A DNA stretch of 21,236 bases from Akkermansia sp. (GTDB taxonomy: Bacteria > Verrucomicrobiota > Verrucomicrobiia > Verrucomicrobiales > Akkermansiaceae). A model generated the notes under the pieces. It was not told the origin of the DNA. It ran no database searches and saw only the letters and a list, made by a program, of their open reading frames with translations. Location: positions 1 through 21,236 of the forward strand of contig JAFZGH010000279.1 of the NCBI GenBank assembly GCA_017555465.1, in the 5' to 3' direction. This document shows positions 6,576 through 14,528 of the stretch, piece after piece. The position numbers and the translations under genes were made by a program. Every line of letters begins with the position of its first letter. Positions within the stretch are counted from its first letter, which is position 1.

Positions 6576-7820
6576 ATGAACACGACAAAATTTATACAAG
6601 TGCCTGATGTAGCAAGCGCTACGATGGATTATCTGAAGAACGATGCAGATGACCGCGGCGAGCTGGTAACCCTGAATGTAGGCCCCTCTCACCCGGCCAC
6701 CCACGGCGTATTGCGTCTGAAGCTGGTCATTGATGGTGAGGAGATTGTATCCTGCGACCCGGTCATCGGGTACCTGCACCGCGGCATGGAGAAGATTGCC
6801 GAGAACTGCCACTACAACCAGTTCGTGACCTACACGGACCGCATGGACTACCTCGCTCCCATGAGCAACAACATCGCCTACGCCTGCGCCGTAGAAAAAC
6901 TGCTGGGCTGGGAGCTGCCCGAGCGTGGCCAGGCTATCCGCGTGCTCTGCTGCGAACTTTCCCGCATTTCCTCCTGCTTCCTGGGCACAGGCGTGTATGC
7001 CATGGACACAGGCGCCATGACAGCCTTCCTCTATGCCTTCGAGGAAAAGGAACGCGTTCATAACCTCTACGAACAGATTTGCGGTGCCCGCTTCACCTCC
7101 AGCTACACCCGCATCGGCGGCATGACCCGCGACCTGCCCAAGGGCATCGAGAAACAGATTCTCGACTTCTGCGACAGCGCCCTGCGCACCGTGGATGAAA
7201 TGGAGAAGCTTCTGCTGCACAACAAGATTTTCATCGACCGTCTGGTGGGCGTGGGTGTTATCACCAAGGAAATGGCCCTGCAGAACGGCATGACCGGCAA
7301 CAACCTGCGCGCCAGCGGCGTGAACCGCGACCTGCGCAAGACCAACCCCTACCTGGGCTACGAGAAGTACGAATTCGATGTCCCCGTGGCAGAGGAAGGC
7401 GACTGCTACGCCCGCTTCCAGGTACGCATGGAAGAAATCCGCCAGTCCGTCCGCATCATCCGCCAGGTGATTGCCACCATGCCCGGCGGCCCCATCTGGG
7501 TGCAGCTGGACAAGGGCATCCTGCCCAGGAAGGCAGACGCCATGCAGGGTATTGAAGAACTCATCCGCCAGTTCATGGTCACCACCGAATGCGTGAACGC
7601 CCCGGCCGGCCAGGTATACTTCGCCGCCGAAAACCCGAAGGGCGAGCTGGGCTTCTTCCTGGACTCCCAGGGCGGCGGCATCGCCAACCGACTCAAGATG
7701 CGCAGTCCCTCCTACTGCACACTCTCTATCCTGCCCGAGCTGCTGCCCGGCCACCTGGTGAGCGACGTAGGCGCCATTCTCGGCTCCTTCGACTTCGTGC
7801 AGGGCGAATGCGACCGCTAA
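6576..7820 (+). CDS. nuoD: NADH-quinone oxidoreductase subunit D
   Basis: This is the 49-kDa-type subunit of complex I, 414 aa, in the peripheral arm where quinone is reduced. The GPSHPATHGVLRL motif gives H43 and the TDRMDY block gives Y92; the spacing of 49 residues equals that between the quinone-head ligands His and Tyr in bovine and Thermus proteins. D144 in AMDTGAMT matches the conserved Asp near the quinone site. The C-terminus DFVQGECDR is a variant of the usual D.V.GE.DR ending. I start at 6576 (MNTTKFIQV) because the earlier ATG at 6555 would add only seven unconserved residues; 6555 cannot be excluded. This is the first gene of the operon. nuoA, nuoB and nuoC are not upstream, so the complex must be completed from another locus. 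Confidence 0.96.
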   Translation: MNTTKFIQVPDVASATMDYLKNDADDRGELVTLNVGPSHPATHGVLRLKLVIDGEEIVSCDPVIGYLHRGMEKIAENCHYNQFVTYTDRMDYLAPMSNNIAYACAVEKLLGWELPERGQAIRVLCCELSRISSCFLGTGVYAMDTGAMTAFLYAFEEKERVHNLYEQICGARFTSSYTRIGGMTRDLPKGIEKQILDFCDSALRTVDEMEKLLLHNKIFIDRLVGVGVITKEMALQNGMTGNNLRASGVNRDLRKTNPYLGYEKYEFDVPVAEEGDCYARFQVRMEEIRQSVRIIRQVIATMPGGPIWVQLDKGILPRKADAMQGIEELIRQFMVTTECVNAPAGQVYFAAENPKGELGFFLDSQGGGIANRLKMRSPSYCTLSILPELLPGHLVSDVGAILGSFDFVQGECDR

Positions 7821-7860
7821 CCCGATTTTCTAAAACTCTCTGACAACGAAAGCTATTATC

Positions 7861-8442
7861 ATGTCTGATACCCCCAACGCGATTGATGCCATCACGGCAG
7901 CCAAGCCGTCCCCCGGTGAGCAGCATTTCCCGAAGTTCAAGGTAACCCCCGGTCTGGTGAAAGAAGCCCAGGCGCTGGTGGCCCAGTACCCGGAAGGCAA
8001 GGAACAGTCTGCCGTACTGCCCATCATCCACCTGGTGCAGGAAAAGTTCGGCTACATCTGCGCCGACGCCATGCCCTGGATTGCCGAAATGTGCAACAGC
8101 ACACCCATCCACGTGGCCGGCATCGTCACCTTCTACCCCGGCATTCACACCATGTGCCCGGGCAAGTACCACTTCCGCGTATGCCGCACCATCGCCTGCT
8201 CCCTTTCCGGTGGAGAAGAGCTCATCCTCTACATCTGCGAGAAGATTGGCGTGAACTACGCCGACATGAGCGATGAAGAACCCATGCTGGTGAGCGCCGA
8301 CGGCCTGTTCAGCGTGGAGCCGGTGGAATGCCTGGCCAACTGCGGTTTCGGCCCGAATGTGATGGTCAACGATGTGCTCTACTCTCAGGTGACCACCAAG
8401 AAGATTGACGAAATCATCGCCAAGTATCAGCCCAAGAAGTAA
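7861..8442 (+). CDS. nuoE: NADH-quinone oxidoreductase subunit E
   Basis: This is the 24-kDa-type thioredoxin-fold subunit, 193 aa, which holds the off-pathway [2Fe-2S] cluster N1a. Its four ligands are visible as C108 and C113 (VCRTIACSL) and C157 and C161 (VECLANCGFGP). A non-conserved leader of about 25 residues precedes the usual helical N-terminal domain (LPIIHLVQEKFGYI). It partners NuoF in the NADH-oxidising module, and nuoF follows after 15 bases. The 40-base gap from nuoD contains ACAACGAAAG eight bases before the ATG, the same decamer found before rpsU. Confidence 0.96.
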   Translation: MSDTPNAIDAITAAKPSPGEQHFPKFKVTPGLVKEAQALVAQYPEGKEQSAVLPIIHLVQEKFGYICADAMPWIAEMCNSTPIHVAGIVTFYPGIHTMCPGKYHFRVCRTIACSLSGGEELILYICEKIGVNYADMSDEEPMLVSADGLFSVEPVECLANCGFGPNVMVNDVLYSQVTTKKIDEIIAKYQPKK

Positions 8443-8457
8443 CCCCATTAGCGAACC

Positions 8458-9867
8458 ATGAGCGAAATCACCTACAAACCCGGCAAGGAACCGCATCCGC
8501 GCGAGACACGCCGTATTTTCCGCAACATCGACCGCAAGGGGTATGATCCCTCCATCAAATGCTTCATCAAGGATGGCGGTTACGAGACCCTCAAGAAGGC
8601 CATGGAAATGGAGCCCGCCGCCGTCACCGAAGAGGTGAAGAAGAGCGGTCTGCGCGGCCGTGGCGGTGCAGGTTTCCCCACCGGCGTGAAGTGGACCTTC
8701 ATTCCCAAGGGCAACACCAAGCCCGTCTATGTGGTCTGCAACTGCGACGAATCCGAACCCGGCACCTTCAAGGACCGTTTCGTGGTGCACCAGGACCCGC
8801 ACCAGCTCATCGAAGGCATGATTATTGCCTGCTACGCTGTGCAGGCTCACTACGGCGTCATCTACATGCGCGAGGAATTCCCCGAGGCCGCCAAGATTAT
8901 GCAGAAGGCCCTCAAGGAGGCCGAGGAAGCAGGCTTCCTGGGTGAAAACATCCTCGGCAAGGGCTACGACCTCAAGATTATCCTGCACCGCGGCGCCGGC
9001 GCCTACATCTGCGGTGAAGAAACCGGCCTCATCAACTCCATTGAAGGCGTGCGCCCCTATCCGCGCATCAAGCCGCCCTTCTTCCCCGCCGCCATCGGTC
9101 TGTATGGCTGCCCCACCATTGTGAACAACGTGGAATCCCTCTGCCAGGTGCGCCAGGTGCTCATGCGCGGTGGCGAAGCCTACGCCGCAGAAGGAGCACA
9201 GCGTTCCCCCGGCACGCGCATCATCGGCGTTTCCGGTGACGTGAAGCGCCCGGGCTACTACGAAATCATCTCCGGTTCCATGACATTCGGCGAGCTGCTG
9301 TACGATGTATGCGGCGGTCCCAAGCGCGGCCGCAAGTTCAAGGCCATCATCCCCGGCGGCGCCTCTGCCAAGGTGATGCGCTGCGATGAAGTGCTCAAGG
9401 GTCGCAACAGCGATGGTTCCGTGCGCGCCATGAGCATCTTCGATGTACCGCTGGATCTGGACAGCATCGCCCAGCATGGTTCCATGAGCGGCTCCGGCGG
9501 CATCATCGTGATGGACGACAGCCGCAGCATGCCCAAGATGCTCAACAACCTCAACCGCTTCTACGCCTGGGAATCCTGCGGCCAGTGCTCCCCCTGCCGC
9601 GAAGGCAACCCCTGGATGCTCAAACTTTCCACCCGCATCTGCGAGGGCAAGGGCTCTCCGGAAGATGTCGACCTGCTCAAGAGCGTGGCCGACAACATCT
9701 GCGGACGCACCGTCTGCGCCTTTGGCGAAGCATGCTCCTGGCCCACCCAGGCATTTGTTACCAAGTTCCGTGAGGAGTTCCTGGCGCTCACCAAGCCCAT
9801 CAACGCACTCAAGCCGCACTCTGAAGAATCCAAGGAGGCTCGCAAGTTCCTCACCCGCGAAGACTAA
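8458..9867 (+). CDS. nuoF: NADH-quinone oxidoreductase subunit F (NADH/FMN-binding)
   Basis: This is the 51-kDa-type flavoprotein, 469 aa, which oxidises NADH and passes electrons through FMN to cluster N3. The glycine-rich nucleotide/FMN loop GLRGRGGAGFPTGVKW is at 64-79, NCDESEPGTFKDR at 95-107 and GAGAYICGEETGLINSIEG at 179-197. The N3 [4Fe-4S] ligands are C374, C377 and C380 in ESCGQCSPCREG plus C420 in GRTVCAFGEA. Near 306-335 it carries extra residues (RCDEVLKGRNSDGSVR and following) compared with the shorter E. coli protein, probably a surface loop. The end is charged and poorly conserved. It lies between nuoE and nuoG with short gaps (15 and 19 bases). Confidence 0.97.
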   Translation: MSEITYKPGKEPHPRETRRIFRNIDRKGYDPSIKCFIKDGGYETLKKAMEMEPAAVTEEVKKSGLRGRGGAGFPTGVKWTFIPKGNTKPVYVVCNCDESEPGTFKDRFVVHQDPHQLIEGMIIACYAVQAHYGVIYMREEFPEAAKIMQKALKEAEEAGFLGENILGKGYDLKIILHRGAGAYICGEETGLINSIEGVRPYPRIKPPFFPAAIGLYGCPTIVNNVESLCQVRQVLMRGGEAYAAEGAQRSPGTRIIGVSGDVKRPGYYEIISGSMTFGELLYDVCGGPKRGRKFKAIIPGGASAKVMRCDEVLKGRNSDGSVRAMSIFDVPLDLDSIAQHGSMSGSGGIIVMDDSRSMPKMLNNLNRFYAWESCGQCSPCREGNPWMLKLSTRICEGKGSPEDVDLLKSVADNICGRTVCAFGEACSWPTQAFVTKFREEFLALTKPINALKPHSEESKEARKFLTRED

Positions 9868-9886
9868 ACCCTTTTACTGAATCAAG

Positions 9887-11617
9887 ATGAGTACACCCCC
9901 CGCAATTCTGCCGAAAGACGCCGCCGCTGCCGAAGGCAAGGTGAACGTCCAGATTAACGGCAAATGGTACCGCTTCCCCAAGGGAACGCGCATTGCAGAC
10001 GCCTGCAACTCCGTAGGCGCGCATGTACCCTGCTTCTGCTACCACCCCAAACTTTCCGTTGCCGGCTCCTGCCGCATGTGCCTTGTCGAGCAGGGCATGC
10101 CTGCCCGCCTGGCTCCCGGTGCCACCCCGCAGTATGGTGACGACGGCTACCTGCCCATCAGCTGGATGCCCCGCGCCATCATCGCCTGCGCCAACACCGT
10201 GGCAGAGAACATGGGCATCCGCACCACCGGCAAGCTCACCGAGGAAGCCCGCCGCGGCGTGCTGGAATTCCTGCTCTCCAACCACCCGCTTGACTGCCCC
10301 ATCTGCGACCAGGCCGGTGAATGCAAGCTGCAGGAATACACCACCGACTACGGCAGCGGCACCCACCGCTTCACCGAAGAAAAGACCAAGAAGGGCAAGA
10401 ACCTCTCCATCGGCCCGCGCGTGAACCTGGACCAGGAACGCTGCGTGCTCTGCCGCCGCTGCGTGCGCTTCATGAAGGAGATTGCCGGGCAGGACGTCCT
10501 TGGCGTGGTAGGCCGCGGCACGCACAATGCCATCGCCTGCTACCCCGGCACCCAGCTGGACAGCAACTACTCCATGAACGTGGTGGATATCTGCCCCGTG
10601 GGCGCCATGACCAGTAAGGATTTCCGCTTCAAGATGCGCGTGTGGTTCCTCAAGAGCACACCCACCATCGACGTGAACTGCGGCACCGGCACCAACATCA
10701 ACATCTGGACCCGCGAACAGCAGGTATACCGCATCACCCCGCGCCAGAACGACGCAGTGAACAGCTGCTGGATGCCCGATGACCACCGCCTCAACTACAA
10801 GTTCATCAACGCCCCCACCCGTATCACCACCCCGCTGGTGAAGACCGATGCCGGGGCTGACCAGCGTCCCTCCACCTGGGACGCCACCCTGAACATGGTA
10901 GTGGAACAGCTGCACCGCATGGCTCCGTCTGAAACAGCCCTCATCTGCTCCGCCCGCATGACCAATGAGGAACTCTACATGGTGCGCGCCCTCTCCAAGC
11001 AGCTAGGCATCACCAAGATGGACATCGTTCCCCGCAAGGGTGAGAACGACGGCCTGCTGGTGAGCGACGACCGCAACCCGAACACCAACGGTGCCAAGCT
11101 CATCCTGGGCAAGACCGGCGCCGGCCTGGCCAACATCCGCCGCGGTGTGCGCAACAACACCATCCGCTTCATGATTGTGCTGGGTGAAGACCTCACCGAG
11201 GAAGCCGGCTTCACCGCCGAAGACCTTGCCGGTCTGGAATACCTGCTCGTCATCCACCACAGCGAAAACGAAACCACCAAGGCTGCAGACGTTGTGCTGC
11301 CCGGCGTGACATTCGCAGAGAAATACGGCACCATGATTAACGTGGCCGGCCGCATTCAGCGCCTCAACAAGGCCATCGAGCCCATCGGCGAATCCCGCTC
11401 CGACTGGGAAATCTGCCGCAACCTCTCCGAGGGTCTGGGCTGCGACTGCGTACGCGTCATCGCCTGCCCCACCCCCATGTCTGTGCTGGACGAAATGGCC
11501 CAGGAGTTCGAGCCGCTCAACGGCATCACCTGGGGCAACATCGGCAACGAAGGCAAGGTCATCATGGAAACCGGCGTGACCATCCCCCTCATCGAACGCG
11601 AAAAAGCCAAGAAATAA
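9887..11617 (+). CDS. nuoG: NADH-quinone oxidoreductase subunit G, short form
   Basis: This is the 75-kDa-type iron-sulfur subunit. At 576 aa it is much shorter than E. coli NuoG (about 900) and shorter than mitochondrial forms (about 700). Ligands for N1b are C40, C51, C62 and C65; for N5, H133, C137, C140 and C146 (NHPLDCPICDQAGEC); for N4, C186, C189, C192 and C236 (ERCVLCRRC and DICPVGAM). The following molybdopterin-oxidoreductase-like region keeps VNCGTGTNINIW at 263-274 but has no CX2CX3C set, so cluster N7 is absent. The C-terminal part resembles a shortened molybdopterin-like domain (VLPGVTFAEKYGTMINVAGRIQ). Loss of N7 is known in many complexes because it is off the electron path. 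The start MSTPPAILPK adds a short non-conserved leader. Confidence 0.95.
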   Translation: MSTPPAILPKDAAAAEGKVNVQINGKWYRFPKGTRIADACNSVGAHVPCFCYHPKLSVAGSCRMCLVEQGMPARLAPGATPQYGDDGYLPISWMPRAIIACANTVAENMGIRTTGKLTEEARRGVLEFLLSNHPLDCPICDQAGECKLQEYTTDYGSGTHRFTEEKTKKGKNLSIGPRVNLDQERCVLCRRCVRFMKEIAGQDVLGVVGRGTHNAIACYPGTQLDSNYSMNVVDICPVGAMTSKDFRFKMRVWFLKSTPTIDVNCGTGTNINIWTREQQVYRITPRQNDAVNSCWMPDDHRLNYKFINAPTRITTPLVKTDAGADQRPSTWDATLNMVVEQLHRMAPSETALICSARMTNEELYMVRALSKQLGITKMDIVPRKGENDGLLVSDDRNPNTNGAKLILGKTGAGLANIRRGVRNNTIRFMIVLGEDLTEEAGFTAEDLAGLEYLLVIHHSENETTKAADVVLPGVTFAEKYGTMINVAGRIQRLNKAIEPIGESRSDWEICRNLSEGLGCDCVRVIACPTPMSVLDEMAQEFEPLNGITWGNIGNEGKVIMETGVTIPLIEREKAKK

Positions 11618-11640
11618 ACCGCTAACACCCCATACCTCAA

Positions 11641-12903
11641 ATGGACGCTATCATCAATTGGTATAACGACCTCATGAGCAACGAAATCTGGTTCTACCTG
11701 ATTCACACGCTGCTCAAGCTGGTCCTCATGTTTGCCGTTATTCTGGCTTTTGTGGTGCTTTCCGTGTGGATTGAGCGCCGCGTGGCCGGCTGGATTCAGG
11801 ACCGTCCCGGTCCCAACCGCGCAGGTCTGCCCCTGTTCCTGCTGGAACGCTTCGGCAGCAAGGAGAAGCAGCCGCTCAAGAACTGGCTGCACTTCTTCGG
11901 CATCCCGGAGACCTGCTGGATTGCCAAGCTCTGCACCTGGCTGCGTCTCGACCGCGAGATTCCCTGCTGGGGCCTCATCCAGCCCTGCCTGGACGGTGGC
12001 AAGCTCTTCCTGAAGCAGGAGACCACCCCCTCCTACGTGCGTAAATTCTACTTCATCCTGGCACCCATGCTGGTGCTTGGCCCGCCCCTGGTGGCAGCCG
12101 CAGTGGTTCCCTTCGCCTCTGAAGTGAACACCTGCTACGGTAACATCTCCATGTGCGTGGCTAACCTGGACATCGGTCCGCTGTGGATTTTCGCCATCTC
12201 CGGCCTCTCCGTCTACGGTCTGACCCTGGCCGGCTGGTCTTCCAACTCCAAGTTCCCGTTCCTGGGCGGTCTGCGCGCAACGGCCCAGCTTATTTCCTAC
12301 GAAGTCTCCATGGGCCTTTCCATCATTCCGCTGCTCATGATGTTCGGCACGCTGAACCTGCAGCAGATCGTGCAGTTCCAGGCCGACAACGGCTGGACAC
12401 TCCTTCCGCTCTGGGGCGAGGGTCTGAGCTGGCAGCGCTGGGCCATGATGCTGCCGCTGGGCATCAGCTTCATCATCTTCGTGACCTGCGTCTTTGCAGA
12501 AGCCAACCGTACTCCCTTCGATATGGCAGAGTGTGAAACCGACCTTGTGGCCGGTTACCACGCCGAATACTCCTCCATGAAGTTTGCTTCCTTCTTCATG
12601 GGTGAATACGCCGCCATGGTCATCGGCTCTGCCGTGGTGGTCACCCTGTTCCTGGGTGGCTGGTCCATCGGCTTCGGCGCAGATGCCGCCCTGGCCGCCT
12701 ACAGCGAATGGCTGGCGGTGCTCTGCCAGTTCATCATGTTTGTCGTGAAACTGCTGGCCTTCATCTTCTTCTTCGTGTGGGTGCGCTGGACTCTGCCGCG
12801 CTTCCGCTGGGACCAGGTGATGAAACTCGGCTGGCTCTATTTCCTGGAAATCACCGTGGCCAACATCTTCCTGGCCGCCGCCATCATGTATTTCATCAAG
12901 TAA
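11641..12903 (+). CDS. nuoH: NADH-quinone oxidoreductase subunit H, with an insertion
   Basis: This is the ND1-type membrane subunit, 420 aa, which forms the quinone tunnel with NuoB and NuoD. The TM1 region ends in VWIERRVAGWIQDRPGPNRAG (42-62), the family hallmark. The conserved loop FAEANRTPFDMAECETDLVAG and AEYSSMKFASFFMGEY lie in the middle. About eight or nine membrane helices are present. Unlike the usual 320-350 aa protein, it has about 47 extra residues (63-109) between GPNRAG and the GLIQPCLDGGKLF helix; this segment has Trp, Cys and basic residues (FFGIPETCWIAKLCTWLRLDR) and looks folded rather than disordered. It should sit at the cytoplasmic face by the quinone entrance. No frameshift is needed to explain it. 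Confidence 0.96.
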   Translation: MDAIINWYNDLMSNEIWFYLIHTLLKLVLMFAVILAFVVLSVWIERRVAGWIQDRPGPNRAGLPLFLLERFGSKEKQPLKNWLHFFGIPETCWIAKLCTWLRLDREIPCWGLIQPCLDGGKLFLKQETTPSYVRKFYFILAPMLVLGPPLVAAAVVPFASEVNTCYGNISMCVANLDIGPLWIFAISGLSVYGLTLAGWSSNSKFPFLGGLRATAQLISYEVSMGLSIIPLLMMFGTLNLQQIVQFQADNGWTLLPLWGEGLSWQRWAMMLPLGISFIIFVTCVFAEANRTPFDMAECETDLVAGYHAEYSSMKFASFFMGEYAAMVIGSAVVVTLFLGGWSIGFGADAALAAYSEWLAVLCQFIMFVVKLLAFIFFFVWVRWTLPRFRWDQVMKLGWLYFLEITVANIFLAAAIMYFIK

Positions 12904-12924
12904 CCCCTTTAACGTTTACCTACT

Positions 12925-13491
12925 ATGGCTTATATCAAAATCAAACGCCCCAAGTTCAGCCTGCTGGACAAGGTGTACGTGGTCGAGCTCGTGAAGGGGC
13001 TTGCCATCACCATGCGCCACCTGGTGCTCTCTGTGCTCGGCAAGAGCCGCGGCAAGAAGGACTTCAGCACCAAGGGTGTCGGTGTCTGTATGCAGTTCCC
13101 TGAGGAACGCTGGGATTCCCGCCTGCCGGAATACTACCGCGGCGCGCCCACCCTGGTGCGCGGCGAAGACGGCCGCGAACGCTGCGTCTCCTGCCAGCTC
13201 TGCGAATTTATCTGCCCGGCACGCGCCATCACCATCACCCCCGGTGAGGTAGACCCGACCAGCAACTGCCAGAAGCAGGAAAAAGCCCCAGCCAAGTTCG
13301 AAATCGACATGCTGCGCTGCATTTACTGCGGCATGTGCCAGGAAGCCTGCCCGGAACAGGCCATCTTCCTCTCCAAGGAATACCTCATCACCCTCACCGA
13401 CCGCAAGCAGGCCATTCGCGACAAGGAGACCCTGTACCGTCTGGGCGGCACGCGCAAAGGTCTCGTCAACAAGTGGAACCAGTACAAATAA
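12925..13491 (+). CDS. nuoI: NADH-quinone oxidoreductase subunit I
   Basis: This is the TYKY-type ferredoxin subunit, 188 aa, carrying clusters N6a and N6b on the path to N2. The two CX2CX2CX3CP motifs are C87, C90, C93, C97 (RCVSCQLCEFICP) and C132, C135, C138, C142 (RCIYCGMCQEACP). The N-terminal amphipathic helix (LLDKVYVVELVKGLAITMRHL) anchors it to the membrane arm, and FPEERWDSRLPEYYRGAP matches the family's P.....YRG block. It is placed between nuoH and nuoJ, as is usual for bacterial nuo operons; nuoJ follows after 9 bases. Confidence 0.97.
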   Translation: MAYIKIKRPKFSLLDKVYVVELVKGLAITMRHLVLSVLGKSRGKKDFSTKGVGVCMQFPEERWDSRLPEYYRGAPTLVRGEDGRERCVSCQLCEFICPARAITITPGEVDPTSNCQKQEKAPAKFEIDMLRCIYCGMCQEACPEQAIFLSKEYLITLTDRKQAIRDKETLYRLGGTRKGLVNKWNQYK

Positions 13492-13500
13492 AATACCGTT

Positions 13501-14181
13501 ATGTTTGAATCCTCCCTTTGTCAGATTCTGTTCTATGTGCTGGCCGCTGTGGCCGTGCTCTGCGCCATTGGTGTGGTGGCCTACCGCAACCCGGTGAACT
13601 CCGCCATGTGCATGGCCATGAGCTTCGCCATGGTAGCAGCCATCTTCTTCGGCATGGGTGCCCAGTTCCTGGGTATCGTGCAGCTCATCGTATATGCAGG
13701 TGCCATCCTGGTGCTCTTCCTCTTCGTCGTAATGATGCTCGACATCCACGACGAACGCTCCAGCAGCAACTACGTGCATGCCGCCGTGGGCGTACTTGTA
13801 GCCGGCTTCTTCGCGGGGCTCGTCATCAATGTCTCCCTGGGCCTGCCCGGTGCCACCGATACCCCCTGCCCGGCCAAGACCCTGTGCAGCAGCTTTGGTG
13901 AGCTGCTCATCGGCGATGCCCGCACCGTCAGCGCAGCCCCGGCCAGCGCAGCCCAATACGGTGGAGCCCTGCCGGAGCTGAATGCAGCCGCTGCCGCACG
14001 TCTGGAAAACCCGGCCATCTCTGAAGCCGACGCCGCCAAGGCCACTTCCATTTCCGATGTGAAACTGCTCGGCAAGTGCCTCTACACGCACTACAACATC
14101 GCCTTTGTCATCCTCAGCTTCGCCCTGCTCTCCGGCACGGTGGGTGCTGTTGCCCTCGCACGCAAGATCCGCAAAGACTAA
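13501..14181 (+). CDS. nuoJ: NADH-quinone oxidoreductase subunit J, with an extended loop
   Basis: This is the ND6-type membrane subunit, 226 aa, against about 160-190 in most bacteria. The first four helices cover residues 8-112, with TM3 as FLGIVQLIVYAGAILVLFLFVVMML (about 56-80), the helix that bends during turnover in known structures. A loop of about 75 residues (112-186) follows, rich in Ala, Ser and Pro (RTVSAAPASAAQYGGALPEL), before LGKCLYTHYNIAFVILS, which matches the usual LG..LYT.Y entry to TM5. The extra part is therefore a loop between TM4 and TM5. The protein ends in a basic RKIRKD. The gene lies between nuoI and nuoK. Confidence 0.94.
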   Translation: MFESSLCQILFYVLAAVAVLCAIGVVAYRNPVNSAMCMAMSFAMVAAIFFGMGAQFLGIVQLIVYAGAILVLFLFVVMMLDIHDERSSSNYVHAAVGVLVAGFFAGLVINVSLGLPGATDTPCPAKTLCSSFGELLIGDARTVSAAPASAAQYGGALPELNAAAAARLENPAISEADAAKATSISDVKLLGKCLYTHYNIAFVILSFALLSGTVGAVALARKIRKD

Positions 14182-14198
14182 CCCCCTTTTCCCCACCC

Positions 14199-14516
14199 AT
14201 GATTCCGTTAGCACATTACCTGATTCTCTCAGGCATCCTGTTCTCCATCGGTCTGGCCGGGGTGCTCATCCGCAAGAACATCATCGTCGTGTTCATGTGC
14301 CTGGAAATGATGCTCACCGCAGCCAACGTGGCGCTGGTGGCATTCTCCCGCGCGCAGGGCACCGCTGGTGTACCTGTGTATGATGCCCAGGTACTTTCCC
14401 TGTTCATCACCGGCATCGCCGCGGCTGAAGTAGCCATCGGCCTTGCCCTCATCGTGGCCATGTTCCGTGCGCGTCGCACGGTGGAAAGCACGGCCCTCAA
14501 CTCACTTAAAGACTAA
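14199..14516 (+). CDS. nuoK: NADH-quinone oxidoreductase subunit K
   Basis: This is the ND4L-type subunit, 105 aa, with three membrane helices. The two buried glutamates of the proton pathway are E36 (FMCLEMMLTAAN) and E77 (ITGIAAAEVAIGLA), corresponding to E36 and E72 of E. coli. The frame is open further upstream, but the extra residues overlap the end of nuoJ and look unlike any NuoK, so the start is the ATG at 14199 (MIPLAHYLILSG), 17 bases after nuoJ. The upstream gap is pyrimidine-only apart from one A after the stop codon, with no Shine-Dalgarno sequence. Confidence 0.96.
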   Translation: MIPLAHYLILSGILFSIGLAGVLIRKNIIVVFMCLEMMLTAANVALVAFSRAQGTAGVPVYDAQVLSLFITGIAAAEVAIGLALIVAMFRARRTVESTALNSLKD

Positions 14517-14528
14517 TCGACCACCAGC

